Assembly: GCA_009741485.1 (NCBI GenBank)
Contig: CM019237.1
Span: 46,918,982 to 46,982,981, forward strand
Origin: Malurus cyaneus samueli
Lineage: Eukaryota; Chordata; Aves; Passeriformes; Maluridae
DNA: 64,000 bases
Reading direction: 5' to 3'
Shown: piece by piece, positions 11,131-26,100 of the stretch
How the letters are laid out: the number at the start of each line of letters is the position of its first letter
Numbering within the stretch: position 1 is the first letter of the stretch
The notes under the pieces: model-generated
What the model was told of the DNA's origin: nothing
Seen by the model: the letters and a program-made list of their open reading frames with translations, nothing else
Database searches by the model: none
Program-made: the position numbers and the translations under genes

Positions 11131-12727
11131 TCAAAGGAAACAGAACTAGAAAAGTATATTTGCAAATTGTAGAGTCTTCAGATACTACTGGGAATATACA
11201 TTAGAATCTAAGATTTTATGTGTCACTACACCATTTATATTCAATGATATACTCCTTTTACCATAAAAAAACAAATTTCACATTAAAAGAGATTATTTCT
11301 TTCAAAATCAGAGAAAAGACCCTTTTTTATCTGGTATACAATTTTANAAATATATCACATTTTTTTTTCCCAGGCATTTAAAAATACTGCATTACTATGC
11401 TGTCCATGCACTAGTGTAAAGAGATGTAATCTATTTTTAAAGTTAAAATAGAGCATTTTGCATGCTTGGGTCATAAAACTCTTCTCAGCAATGTCTTCTG
11501 CATCTGAACAACTCCTCTCTGGTCAGAAGTTTGCAGGTTTTTACTGCAGGACATTGTTCCTGCTCAAATTTCTTTGGCTCATTTTGAGGTACTTTAGAGG
11601 TCTGTGCTCAATGGTGCATTCTGCAGCTTTCTGACCCCCCTCTACAGTGGCAACTTGCATAGTACAGCAAGCAAGTGTGGTATTGCAAGGACTTGCACTC
11701 CAAAAATACCTTTTTTTCTTTGTAAGTCTTTGCAATTACTTGAACAAAGGCTCAAGAAATGTGTCCTTGTTCTTTTATTTTTTCTAGTATCATATTAAGT
11801 CTCTCAAAAAAGTAACTAAGTTTTCAGTCAAGACTTGTCCTAAAAAAAACCCTAGGATGTTTACTTTTACAATTCCCTCACAAGTCTAGATTATGACTTT
11901 TTTGGTAACTCCTTCCAGCACTTTGTCTTTCTGTGTCATCTTCAATTTGGGGGAAATCCCAAGTGTTTTGTTCCATATGACAGACAAGTGAATATATTCC
12001 TTCCCTTCTGTAGCAAGCATCGATACCGAAGTGACTTACTTTGATTATGTAAAGATGGCAGAGGTAGAAAAACTTGTCAAAAAAAAAAAGTTACAAGAAT
12101 TGTCAGAATTCACCCCTTCATTTGGTTTTATCAAACAACTTCTGCCTCTGCCACAAGTTGCAGCAGGATTCCTCCTTGTTCTGTCACGATATAAGCTGTA
12201 GGTAGTAATTGGGCACCACAAAGTAGCAAATTGCTGGGTCTGCACTTCGTTATTCATTTGCCTTTCCTCGACTGTCCACTGCATGTCACAAATAACTGTC
12301 ACTTTGGACTGTCCATTAAGCTTCATTATTGTTATTATCATCTCAGCTAGCTAATTTGTGCCAATCCTCTTCCTTCCCATTATTTTTCCCAGAACACTGA
12401 AAACAGTCCATTTCTCAAGGACACAAATTTCCTGTTTTGCCCTCGGTATAGCCAGAGTTCACCATGGGCAAACAGAATCTCTTTGCTCACAGTGGGGGGA
12501 AGGAAAACAGGAGAGGAAACAGCAATAGGATGGTAAAGGGCACATGTGAACGAATGTGGGACTTTGAGTGGAAGAGCCATGAAAGGTTCAGTCTTCTGTG
12601 TTCAGGAAACCCTCAACAAATGGTGTGCAATGTAATTTTATTTAAATGTCTGCTTTCCCTACTGCAGTAAGGAATATCAGCAATTGATGGGATTGTAGTG
12701 TATCTACTTACTAGGGATTGCTGTCTA

Positions 12728-12778
12728 TTCCTTCCTGCCTTCCATCCTTCCTCCCTTCCTGCTGTCCTTCCTTTTCCA
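12728..12778. repeat. Imperfect (TTCC)n low-complexity block
   Basis: A pyrimidine-only-like stretch made of TTCC, CTTCC and CCTTCC units. It is a degenerate tetranucleotide microsatellite. Confidence 0.85.
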
Positions 12779-15700
12779 GATCTAACATATCCATTTGAAT
12801 TGGGAGCATCTGTTTGTAATCACTTTCTCGTGTATTTTCTTCTGTCACTTCCTCACCGTTAGTTCTCAGTGGCTCTGCTGTTGGTAGGTGTAATGTTTTT
12901 TGTTTCTTACCCTGCTGTGTTTATTGGACAATCTGATGAAACAGGGATTTTACTAAGCTTTAGAAATCATTTATTTAAACCAAATTGAAAATTGGATTGG
13001 AAATTATATAAATCTAGGAAGGCTGGTGTCTTAATTTGAACCACATTTGTAGAAAGGGGCTACCACAATAATATTAAGCTTTATTATGAGAATAACATTG
13101 TCAGGGAAATAACAAGAAGTATGGTGGAGCAAATAAATCTTGGTCTTCAGAGACTAAATTCAAATATTAAAAAGCATTCAATTGATCTGGTTAAATTAAG
13201 GGTATAGAATTTTTTGAGTATTTGTGTAACTTTCTATACACAAGCAGTAGCATAATGATGTGCAAATGACTGAAATATGAAAAAAGATTTTTTTTCACGA
13301 AAGAATAAATGCCATCAAAGACCATTAGTAAAAGAAAAGAAAAAAAAAACAAACTTGAGAGTTCAGTGTCAGTGACATAAAGAATCATTGAGTGTAAAAG
13401 CCAGAATTTTCGCATTTGGGACCTTTTAATCTAGTCTGGGAAAAAAAATCTCAAGAAAATACATGGAATATTTTTGTATTTGCAGAGATTTAATGGGACA
13501 CTAATAAAGGTCTCAAGCTCTAACTTCAGTGAGCCAATTTCAGGCAAGACAACCAAAATGTTGATGTTAAATAGAAACTAAAAGTCATTGATGCAATTCT
13601 CTTGTTGTGGTTAGGAAAGCAAACAAATTATAGGGATATTTCAGCAAAGCACAAGAGCAAACACCAGGAGAAACTGGCAGAGATCCAGTAAGGCAACCCT
13701 AAGATGCTTTCTTTGGCCAGTGGCAGTGTACTACAGAGAGAAATCAGGTTTGTAAAGATGAGCAAACCCTTACCTATGGTGACATATTGTTATGCTGATG
13801 TTCCTTAGGGGAAAACAAAATCTCAAGATCCCCTGTTACAAGTTTTTTGTACCAAAAATGTAAGTATGTTCCATTCCACTTTGCAATATTTTTCTCTTAT
13901 ATATCTTAATTTAAAAGTCTAGCTTCCACCTGGGCCATTCATTTGGGGACCTCGAATGTCTGCTGTTTGGGATTTCATGACTATCGCTTTTTTAGAGTTT
14001 CTACCATGAAATTTAGGACAGAAAATGACAGTATCTTGGATGTAGAAACATCTTGGCTGCCAGACTTTCTCACTGTTACCAAGCATCTTTTCACATTTCC
14101 AATTTATACCAAATCTTGAGAGACTGTTCCTAAGGTGCTCTTACTGTAACTCTTGCTCATGTTTACCATGATTGCTTCTTTTTTTTTTTTAATACATTTT
14201 GTTTTGCTTATTTCAGATGCTAAAGGGGTGTGTTTTTGTGTAGTTTTTACTGTATTTTTTATATACTGTATATATAAAAACTGATTTTTTTTAAAACATC
14301 CAGAAACTCTAGATTTATCAGGGGAGATCTCATTTGAGTGTTAAATCATTTTTGTCATAAAATGGATATTATAAAATGCTTTGAGAGAAAGCATGAACTG
14401 AAATAATGGGACAAAGATCAAAGCCAGCAGCTACAGAGTTTCTTGGGTGGAATCCCTGACTGGAAAAAGGAAACCAGCTGATAGCTTCTTTTTTCTTTTT
14501 TGGTACAGCTAATGAAAATTTCTCAAGAGGTTAAGCCTTCTTATAGTTTGGAAGATATAATAAAAACTCATTTCAGACTAATACAGATTTCCCAGCAATA
14601 TGTCATATGTATGAAATGTGCCCTTTACTGCTGGTAATTTTTTACCACCTTCATCTTCTGTCCTGCAACCAAGCACAGGATCAGTCCTGTTTTTTACACT
14701 GCTTATTCCCAGAAAAACTGTAGAGTCACTGCTGCTGATCTTTCTAACTTTTTCATTCAGATGCTCTGTTTTAGCAGTACTTCTGTATTTTGCCGGCACT
14801 GAAATTGAATCTCAAAGCCTTTGATTAACATGGTAGAATATCTGCCTGTAATTGTCTGTATTCTTTTACCAAAATGCTTCTAGATAAATGTAATAAATAA
14901 AATCCTAGTAAATTAGTAGAACTGGTAAAACATTGGTACATTTTCACCAAACTCTCTGATGTCTCACTGGGAACATTTATGAACTCTGATTTTTAATTAA
15001 AATATTTCATTTAATTATCTGGAATTTACCCACTTTATATGGACTTTAACATCACTACAAACTGATTTTATGTAAGTAAAATAGGGGTTTTCAAAAGAGT
15101 TTGAAGTGCAGATCAGAGAATGCAAGACACAGAAAATAATTGTGGAGAATAGGCAGGAAGAGAAGGAAAAATAAGAGGAAAAAATCAATAATGATAAAAG
15201 AGTAGTGATGTATCAAATAAAAAAAAAGTATGAGAATTAGAGTTTAGGTAATTTACTGAATAAACTGAACTAAATTATTCAAAATAAGAGTTGGTCAGAA
15301 AGATTTATGTGGTTTTTGGGAAACTTTGGAAGTATTTTTCACGTTACAACTGCAAGTAGTTAAGTGTCATGTTTATATAATATGGCCTGTGGTTTGTGTG
15401 CTGCTTAGGTATTTACTCACAAGGAAGAGCACCATTCATTAAACAAATCTGCAGCATTTTGTTCAGTGTTAGGGGCTTTCCTTGCAGGAGATCCATCACA
15501 ATAGAGAGGGCTGCAATTACTAAGGTCTGACAACTCTACAGTCCAAATTATAAACATAAAGGCTGTTTAACTACAGCTTTTAGTAGACCATAACCTGAAA
15601 TAATCTCTAAAAATATCAAGCACTTGAACATTTTCATCTTGTATTGTCAGTCCTGAATATGTGAACTTTCCGAAATTTTGAGAGGCCTATCAGGAAGGTA

Positions 15701-16236
15701 AATACTATCCAGAAAACACCTGATACAAATCTCAATTTCTTATTTTTGTCAGAGGGATGTGTGCTCTGTAAGGGAGAGGATGCAAGGGGGTGACATATGT
15801 GTTTTGAAAAAGGAAATTTTTATTCTAAGCTGTGAAATCTTAATTGTGGTGCAGTAGAGTGTAGTCGTCGGCTTGGAAAGTCTCAACTCGTTTTGCCCTG
15901 ATATTCAGAAGAGAAGATCCTGTAAAAATCACACAAAGTCTGTTTATGACATTGGAATTAGCTGTTTTCTAACTGCTTTGATGCTCATGGGTTTGGTGGG
16001 ATTTCTGTGTCATTAAATCAATGTTTTATAGTCCTGGGAAAGATGTGATGGGGCCTGGGATTGAGTCACCATTTCCAGGACGTACTACATTCAGATACTT
16101 GCCAGCCAAGTGACATTTTCAGCACAGACAGGCAGAAGGGAGCAGCTAAATGGATTATAAGAAAATGATGCTCAGTTAACACTCATGTAAATGTGCTGGG
16201 GAGTTCCTCCTTCTTTAACACACATGAAATGTCTTC

Positions 16237-16298
16237 CACTACTACTACACAAAATGTCTTAATTAAATAGAATCACTACTACTACAGAAAATATCTTA
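16237..16298. repeat. Direct repeat, 25-bp unit, 37-bp period
   Basis: A CACTACTACTACACAAAATGTCTTA unit at 16237-16261 is repeated with two changes at 16274-16298. Each copy contains a short (ACT)n run, so replication slippage is a likely origin. Confidence 0.85.
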
Positions 16299-18701
16299 CT
16301 GATCCAGTCTTTCCATCAGGATCAGGAACTTCTTCAGGGAAATACCTTACTGCAGTTCATTCTCAGTGGAAGATTTTCCTCTTTTCTTATTTCAAACCTG
16401 GGCTTTACTGGAGAACCATAACAGCAATTACTTAACCCATCTGAAGAATTTTTACTCAACAGTCTTGCATGAAGAAAAAGAGCATCAAATATTTCCTGTG
16501 ATTGCCTTTGTTTATCCAAATCTGATAAACCAAAGTATTTCCATGAAAATAAATCATCCAGTTTCTCTTTCAGGATTATTTCCTTCCTGGAAAGGCAATC
16601 TTCTGCTTCATAAAGACCACCCCAACCCCAGTCTGGACTTCATGTTCTTGGCGAGTCTTTGCTTGGAGCATTGCTTTGACAATGTTACCAGCTCTTGCTG
16701 CTGCTCTTAATACCTAACCTGAAGTATTTCTTGCTGACCTCACATTTTCATTATGACAGGATCTTGTGCTGATGCTGTCATCCTTTTCTTTTTATTATTT
16801 CTTTTTTACTCTGTACAATAGATAAGTAGCTGTAAATACACTGCTATGTCACTGAAACACAAAAGGCTATTTTATTTGGTTACAGTTTTGGGGGGTTTTC
16901 TGTGTGTTTGGAAATAGGCCTAGCTAGAGAAATGTGTGAAGTCTGCCACTAGACAGTGCTGTAATATAGCTACCAAAGAATACAGGGAAAGGTGGAAAAT
17001 AAACTTAATTTTTGTCCTGGAATATGAAAAATATAGAGTAGCAAATCAGTTTTTAAAGTTGGAAAGACTACTGAGCTTCTATTCTTCTAAAAGAGGTAAG
17101 GGAAGATGCTTTATTTTGTACTTTTAAAACATCAGAAGCTAGTTTTCCATATAAGAACTCTAATTCTGGAATACAGCTATTACAGGTTTGAACATACCGG
17201 TAGCAGAAGTTAACCTGAGGTTTCACCCAAGAATATAAATGGTATTTCATTCCAATAACCACTGTATCAACTGCTGCTAACACAAGGAAGAGAAAATTTA
17301 GAGATGTTAATTTATGCAATTGCTGATTATGCAACATTGGACAACAAAAAATAATTAAAGATAATGCAACAGTTTGTGTTTTTATAGAATGCCATACAAA
17401 AATAGTAAAGCTGAATTAATTTCTGCAATATCCCAAGAGAACAGTACCTTCTAAAGAAAAGCTAAAAGGAAAATAAGTCATTTTGTAGGAACAAGCTATT
17501 TTCACCTTAATTGTCTACCAAAACCAGACTGAGCATCTTTACAGAGCCATTAGCATATATTCCACTCTATTTTTATCCAGTAGACTCTGTTCCTCTCTAG
17601 GCTCAGACTTCAGTGCTTTGCTTTCAAATAATTTTATAGCTGTTGTAGGTTGTTCCAGTGGAATGGCCCACTTGCTTTAATCACTATACTAGATTCCAGA
17701 TTAGTAAGGAATAATTGTATTCTGTTCTGTTCGTAATTTCATTATTCTTCATTTGCTGAAATCTGTAGTATTGTGCATGTGGAAAAAATGCAAGGTGTCT
17801 TGAGAAAATAAGGAAATAAATAGTTCCAAATTTGAAAGTATTACAAATGTCATTAAAATTTTCTATTTGAGCCCCCCAATGTGTTTAATTAATAGTACCT
17901 TTGTTAGGTTATTCTAGCAAAAGAAAATAAATTATTAAAATTGGTTTCATATAATAATTGACTTTAGTCATTTGGCCTCTGAAATATGTTAATTTATTTG
18001 ATAAAACATGGTGCTTTATTTCAGTAAATACCTGTTGTTATATCCATTATTTAAATGTTACAAAATGTTATACACATTAGGTTTATTTATCAACAACAAA
18101 ACTGCCTGTAGCAATAGTAAACAGCTTGATTTCGTGCTACAGATTGGAAAACAACTTGAAAATTATGATTATCCTAGAGCTACCTTTTTTGACATCCAGA
18201 AAGTTCTCATGTCATGATTGCCACCTGCCATTGTTTTTATAGATTCGTAGGTGAAGATGAAAATTGTAACCAGTGAATCTTCCCATATACTAATGAAAAA
18301 AATAACTTATCAAAATTATGCACTACCAAAGGAAAGAAAAAATTAATCAGGGTCTCTTTCTAGCATGCCCAAGTTCTGTTGACTACAAAAAACGAGCAGT
18401 ATCCATTCAGGATCAGGCTAAGCTTGCTGGTATTTTGCTGTATTCTGCCTGAAACAACATGAAAGCAACAGAATGGATGAGAGAAACTTGTGCAGAAAGG
18501 AACTTAAATCCTTTTGACTGCTTTAGGTGAGGCTGTAGTGAGCCCCAAAGCTGTAGGTAGACTTCAGGCTCAACCAAAAGTCTTTCAGGCTAAACTTTCC
18601 AGAAGCATGGATTACCAAAGTGACATTCTTCTGTGCTTGTACTTGGAGTTTGCAGTTTGTTATGTACTTGTGTCATTAATACAGATACTGTATTAAAACA
18701 T

Positions 18702-18735
18702 TTATATATATATATGTATGCATATATAAAATAAA
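18702..18735. repeat. TA/TG-rich microsatellite
   Basis: An alternating TATATATATATATGTATGCATATATA stretch followed by AAATAAAATA. It is a simple sequence repeat. Confidence 0.8.
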
Positions 18736-19894
18736 ATACTGACATTAAAAACTGTCATCAAACAGGTGAATCAAGCTAGGTCATACAGCCAGCTAAACTC
18801 TGATACTTTTATCAGCTGTCAGAATTTTGATAACAAAAATCTGAAATGCCCTGGTTGGTCAGCCTTGCTTGTGTCTCCTTTGAGGCAGTCAATGGAATTT
18901 TCTAAACAATCCATCCTTCTCTATATCCATTTGCCCCATGACAAATGAATGGATAGAGAATTATGTCACACCTTTATTTCCAGACAGACTTTTGTCTTCA
19001 GACCGTTTCTACTTTCCTAGTGAGGTATGTACCATGGAATGCTGATGTAATGCTCGAAACATATGCATGAAAACTATCACATATTCAGATTAATTTAAAG
19101 CTAATTAACAGCTTTTCTGGCCTTTTCAGTTAATACCATGCCAAATTCAAGAAATAATTTGAATAGGTAATTATGAATGCTATTTAAAAATAGTGAGTTG
19201 AAGGATCTGCATGATTTTACCTTGACAAAAATATGATTGCTAAAATTGCTACTGACTAATACATAGTGAGGAGGAACAAACAGCATTTAGAAAGAAAAAA
19301 GTGTATTCCCATTGTCCACAAAAGCTTGTTAGAAATAACAAAGAAATTTGGAGGATCTTCAAAGAAAGGATTATGAAATGAAAGGGAGAAAAAAGTAGTT
19401 TCTTAGAAATCCTTTTTAATGGATGACAATATGCAACATCCAATGTCATTTGCCAGGCACTGGACTTTTGCACCATGCTGGCAGTGATTGTCCCACCACA
19501 ATGCAAATTGTAAGACTGGGGACTAAGCAATCACTGTCGTGCACAATTCAGTCCTATATTTTGATTTCTACAGCAGCCTTGAAGACGTTGTTACTTACAA
19601 AACCAAATGTATTTTTTCATAGTCTGGCTTTTTAGTCTGCTTTTCATTCAGTCATGGCCATAAATCACCACTTTCTGTTTATATTACAAGGTTATATTAA
19701 CATCTTTTATCTAACAGTATTTGAAGCAAACCATTTGTGAAAATGAATGTTTTGCATGCATAGTATGCAGATGTCTGAAGTAACCAGAGTGGTTCAAATA
19801 CAGTGTAATTGTATACAATACAAAGGTGGAAATCAGTTCCATGGTTTTGTTGCCTTTTAACACAAGCCATAAGTGATTGCATCTGCAGAGTTCT

Positions 19895-20180
19895 TAGTGT
19901 TGAGATGACCTCTAGGGGTCACCTAATGCTTTCTCTTATAAAGCACAGAGTTTATTTAATTATTTCTGAATCATTCCAAAGAAATTAAAACTTCTTGAAC
20001 AGTTTTTCACGTTAAGCTGGTGATGGCACACTCTGGTTTGTATATGAACTCTTATTTGTTCAAATCTTACATAGTCTTTCCTAATACGTAACCTAAATTT
20101 TCCCTTCTGCATGTTAAATGAGTTCCTCAGTCTTCTTTGATTAATCAAAAAAATGGCCTACTTTATGACATGCCTTTAAT
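19895..20180 (-). mobile_element. Old, degraded CR1 3'-region fragment
   Basis: The block GATGACCTCTAGGGGTCACCTAATGC near 19902 resembles the CR1 end motif GGACCTCTGGAGGTCATCTAGTCC in reverse orientation. About 150-200 bp later, TTTCCTAATACGTAACCTAAATTTTCCCTTCTGCATGTTAAATGAGTTCCTC resembles the CR1 segment reading roughly TTCCTAATGTCTAACCTAAATCTCCCCTCT. The order and spacing fit an inverted CR1 tail, strongly diverged and interrupted by indels. Confidence 0.6.
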
Positions 20181-23100
20181 TATTCGTAGACAGTTCTTGT
20201 TATGTCACTTTTCTCTGGATGGCACCTGCTTGGCTCTATAATCCCACACAGATCTTGTTTTCCAAACTCCTCTGTTCAGCTCCAGTCTACTTAGCTTGCT
20301 TGGCCAGAGCACATCCTTTTAAATACTGTGTCCCTGGACAATTCTCTGATCTTTAATCACTGTCGAGTACTGCACAGCCATCTTGGTCCGTGTTTGCGTT
20401 GTGCCTTTCCAGAGTGAATGAAAAATAACAGCTGAGCCCAAAGGGAACGCTGCAAAGGAGGAGGGGGAAGAGGCCAATTTAAGGGGGAAATTAAGAGTGA
20501 TGCTAAGAGGGGCAGCAGCCGTGAAGAGTCCTGAAATTGTCTCCTGTGTCTTCCCCAGGTCAGTCAGGTATGACTGCAGTACAGCAAGAGCTGATGTTGT
20601 TCTGATGATCCCAGGAGGAGCGTGTGTATTATCACCCTTCTTGCACACGAGTGTTCCTGGGGTGGGAGACAGGTTCCTTAGATCCTCCCCCTTGTCATAA
20701 ATTGTCTTACAGTATGGCATTCCTATATCTCCATACAGAAAAATAGCACAAAATACTACTCTCTTTTGTCACCCTGTGAAATATTAACATAGCATGAATT
20801 TATATTTGATCCCGGGGAGACAACTAAAGGTCATTGTACCTTTCCTTTGCATTTGTTAAGTAGCAATTCCTTCTGGATTCAGAAAGGAATTTTCTGAATC
20901 ATTAATGTGATTTTATATTTATACAAAATTTTTTCTCTTTGATTAATTCCTAAAAATGTTAATAGGTTTTTTTCTTAAAATGGTAAAAATAAAGATTTTC
21001 CATTCAGTGAATATTCTATAACTTTTAAAAGTCTTTTAACTGAGTCATGTCAAGCAACTGAAATCAGAAAATATTTAATGAAGAAAATATTCTGAAAAAA
21101 ATTTCAGAACATAGTCTGAATGTATAATATGTCCATATTTCTGGTCATAGTCAGATATTTGTTTTGAATTTTCAGTCCAAACCAAAATAGTAGCATTGCA
21201 GTTTACAAGTCTATTCCATCCATTTTCTTGTGGGATCAGTATTCACAGGTATATTTTATGATAGTCTGTAGTCGACTGATTTCTCTGGTTCACTATGGTA
21301 TTTGTTCAGAAGGAATCTTGTACTGTAGTAAAAGACCTTAAGGGACCTTCTGGGAAGACACAGAAATCTTACTTATGAATCTTGCAAGAAAGTCACTGAT
21401 TTGGAAAGATAGTCAACGATTTTTTAAAAAAAAAACCTAGTTATTAATATGGAATATTTCATTTTGTTGTACTGATTTAAAATACATTTGAGGAAGAAAT
21501 ATTTTAACTAGACTTCCAAATAAAAATTCATTGGTTTTAATGGAACATGTTAATTATGAAGAAACTACATCTATCAGTTCAGTAAGCCACCTAGTAAAGA
21601 TACTGTGCATCTTTTCATTCTCTTCCTACTTTTTTCTGATCACTCAATAACCCATCTGTCAATCTGCTAGTAATACCTTGGGAAATCTTACATGAAGAGC
21701 CTTAGAAATAGATTGTGTCTAATATTTAAATAGTTCAAATATATTATGGCCATCATTACAATACAGTAACTATTTGCAGCATGGCCTTTGACTCTAATAG
21801 CAATATTCAGTATTTAGATTTTTTTTAAAACATGTATGTGCATCTTACAGTGACATTAAGGCTACATTTGAAGCCATGTATTTAGTGTTAGTATACATTC
21901 TGCATGCATTTCTATAGTAAAGTAAAATCTCCTTTCTGTTAGAATCTGATCATCTCATGGTACTTTTGGACTAACTATACCATCCAATTCAAAATTAATT
22001 TTCTCAAGTAGCCTTCTCTCTCTAACTCTCTGGGAAGCATTTATTACTTCCTCTCTGACTTCCAAGCTTTAAAAATAGTGCATTTTCAGGAAAAAATAAC
22101 GGAACCAAACAACTTCTATGATTGTTTGCTTTCCTTTTCTACATAAAGACCACCAAGTGGCTGAGTCAGGTGTCTCCTTATTACACTTCAATAGTCCATT
22201 ATCATTTCCCTTCTCCCAGTAAATAAATGCACCCTAACATTTACATTCATCCTCTTTATGGGTCCATGGTTAATTAGCTGATTAGTAGGAAACAAATATT
22301 CTGTCCTATAATTCTGAGGTAATATTCCACTTCATACATTTCTTAATCAGGATTAAGAGAAGATTTTCACTCTTTTTCATTGCTTTGCTTTCTGATCACA
22401 TATTAGATTCTATCTGTTCACTCAGCTCTTTCTTTTCTAATTAGTTAAAAGTACAATTACCTTTGTGGTCACATGAATAAAATGGATATATGTACTTTTA
22501 CTAGATTTGTTTCTTTCCATTGACCTACTTGAAACCAGATTATACTTTATATCAATATTCCATAAGGAAAATTAAGGACACATCAAATTAGATTCTGTAG
22601 TTTTCTAGAAATTATTTTTATATCTTTTTGCATCAAATCAAGTTGCAATGTGGTTCTTGTAGGGAAATTTTTTAAAAAACTTGAAAGCATAAAGCCTGTA
22701 CTATCTCAGGAATTCCCTTGTGCTGTCTTTTGCTCTCAGAGAAACTGACTTCAGAAATATTCCATGTTTATAAGCACATTCCGTGTTTATAAACACCACC
22801 ATCATCAGTGATTGACCAGATAATTTCTTGACACTTTATTCAAAGGCAGGTTAAGAGCTTTTGTAGTTACTCCATTCCTTTGGCACCCAGGTATTGGTTA
22901 GTTCTCAGCAATAAACACCCAGATGTTTTGTGAGCCTGTATGGACAAGTTATCCCTATTTGTACATTCAGTTGATCTTCAGATATTAGATTTCTTCGATT
23001 GATGCTAAATTTTTTTAATAGACCAATGAGATTGTTCTGGGGGGGGAGGCACATAATCTGTGTTTGCCAGTGAGAATTTCTCCTTAAACCCCAGCACACC

Positions 23101-26100
23101 ATAGCACCAGCTCCTGCAGAGGCTCGAGTGATTCCAGAAGCTGCAGTCATCTCTTTGGGTCCTACAATAACTGCATGCCCACACAATTTTATCTTGAACT
23201 TGCTCTTTCCAAAGAGACTGTATAGTCCGAAGTTACCAGCTTCTTTGAAATTCTCTCCAACACTGGACAATGTTAAGAATAAAAATCAAAATAAATTATG
23301 GATTATTCTGAAACATGGGCATTTTAGCTTCTTATTCTCAGATTGGAATTAAAATAAATTTATAAAGAGAACTCTTACTACTACTCTGGTTGTAGTATGG
23401 TAGCTGGTTTTCTTTCTAGTCCTTACCTTTTTTTCTCTAGAATATTTAAGCTGCCAGAAGTGTTTGTCCTGTACAGCAAGATCCCATTGTCTGACCCAGA
23501 GCTGAAAATAAAGCCAGTTTGCAGGACTGTCCTAAATTCCCCATGAGATTTCCCTGTTTAAAACATCATTCTGTTAGCTTTCTGTATTCAAAAAACGACA
23601 ACTTCCTTTCTCTTCCTCCTTTTAAACCCAAGTCCCTGCTCCTTAGCCGAGCCAGCACGGCTGCTCCATCTCTCTTCAGTCAGTGTATTCTCTTTGTCCT
23701 GATTTGCTGGAGCACTGGTGGAAGCGTTACAGTCTCTGTCAAGTTATGTATCATAAGAATTACGTAAGCAGATTTTATCAAGCTCAGTGTTTCATTGTGT
23801 GCTGGACTTTCACAGACTTCTTTGATTCCTGTCTGCACCTCTCCCTCTCCATGTGTCCTTTCTTACCTGTGCATTCCCAGCTATAGGGCACATATATACC
23901 AGCTATAGGGGCATTTTGGCAAGAATCATTTACTAGTAAAATTTTCCAACATGCTTTCTGTTTATCTCTTAGATTCACATTATGAATTTGCTTGCTCAGT
24001 AAACACGTGTAAACAATTACTCAGTATCTGACTATTACTATGTTTATGTGTACTTCTTATAACCTATGGTATAAAGTCAGTCTGCTCAGTCCCTATTCAG
24101 GAAATTCAAAATCAACATATTTGGCTCTGAAAAAAAAGATTGTAAAAGCAGTCTGGCTAAATATTTTCAGTCATTTTATCTTGCTTTTTAATGAAGATCT
24201 CTTCTTAAAAACATGATTTAATTTTATCTTGCTTTTACTTTCTAGCTCTAGATAGACTATAAACAAGTAAAGAGTATGGATATCAGCAAAGCAGTTCAAA
24301 TTAGCAAATACTTATCTTCAAGCAAAAAGAGTCAAGTTATTATAACAAAAACCTGTACAGCATTGGTAAAAGAAAAAAAATGAGAACAAACTTTTGGAGA
24401 AGTTATTTGAAGAACCAGGATATAGTATTTTTACATTTTACTAAAAAGAAACTATTTCTACCTATTTTAAGAAATAAATTTAATTGCTAAAGACATTAAT
24501 TTTCCATGAGTAAAACTTCCAGTATGAAGCTAATTAAGTATTTATTAACAATGAATTTTTAGCAGAAAACAGATTTCCTCCCTAAGTTTCAACAGATTTC
24601 ACTTTCTGTGAAAATACATTTAACATTGTTTGTCAGTAGAAAAAAATAGCTTTTAGAAGCCATTTTGTTAAAAATCTAGGTCTAGTTTGATTTATTCATC
24701 AATGAGCAGTGTGGTGATACTCATGGTTTAAGCCTGGGAAATCTGGGATGTAATTAACTCTAAGCATGTGGTAACTGGTTTCTTTATTCAAAATGGTCTT
24801 TTATGCCATAAATTAGGATGATCCTTTTCCAGAAATAATTCAACCCTCTCATTTCTGCAATTTCATTTGAGAAGGCATTTCTGCCTCTTTCACATGGAGG
24901 TGACTCAGGTCTAGAATCTGTGCAATGTTTCTGCCCACAGACCGTTTCCACAACAATGAGGAATTCCCCAGAGTACCTGATTTTAAGGCATATCTGGATA
25001 CCAGATGAATGTAAGAAAGCAGGTCCTGTTCTAGCCATTTCCTAAGAATGGGGACCTTCTCATCACAATACCCTGCTGGTCAGATAAATTTCATTTATTC
25101 AGTTGCAGTAATGGTAGTGTGTTCCCATGAGGCTGGTTAGCGAGCAGCCCCGCTCATCCCACATTGCTGAGGAACCCGAGTCCTTCCTCTGCCTTCATGA
25201 AAGACAATCATCACACTTGCTGAAACAGAGTGGCCCACACGGCCCTCAAGGCTGGACTGCAGTCTGTCTGTCCACAGTTTCACTGCTCACACCCCATCTC
25301 TGTCCAGCCTGCAGCACCCACAAGAACATTAACTGAAGGAATGGCCAGTTCCTGGCTGTGAGAAAGGCAGGTAACAGATCTCCCTTACGGAACAGACTGT
25401 GAGGTACTCTAATGTACATTCCTGCTATGATAGAGGTCCATCACTTCATTTATTTTTAAAAACACGGCTTTTCTGGCCGTGTCAGGATGCAGAGTAGCCC
25501 ACCCCCTCTTCAGCTCCATCACACCAGCAGGGAGAGAGCACCGGGTCCAACCTTCAGGGTTGATGACAGCGTGCAGGTGCAGGCACGGCTCCCTCGCCAC
25601 TGACACAGCCATGGCACCTGCTCACCTGTAGCTGGTCAGACCTTAGAGAAAGTGCTGCTGCCTTGAAAGGAATCCAGGCAAAAGAAGGTCAGAGGGACTG
25701 AATGGGAGATGTACCCCGCGGTGAAATCATGCAGATCTTCCCTGTCAAAATATTACAAAAATCTGGGTTCGTTCGCCTCTTTGCCAGGCTTCTAAAGGTC
25801 TAAAGATGTCCTTTCTTTCACCATCTTGCTCAAAACCTTAGTCAGGACTTGCTAGAGGCTTTTTGCCTTTGTGGAGAGCTGCTAGAGTCTTCAATGTCTT
25901 AAAATCAATGGAAGTAATGAAGTTTATGGCAGGTATAGCAAACAGCTGGCACATCTACTACTCTCTGCCATCATCACATTGGCCTCACGCTGACAGACTT
26001 AACTGCTTCCTCCTCTGGCTTAGCAATTGTTTCATTACTGGTTCTAATTCAGACACTTGTTAATAGATCACATGCCACCTGTACTAAAGATCTGATTTCA

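Noticed and set aside
20319..20720. 133-codon minus ORF near 20.5 kb
   Set aside because: No recognisable domain, overlaps a plus-strand ORF, and the length is within what chance gives in a window of this size.
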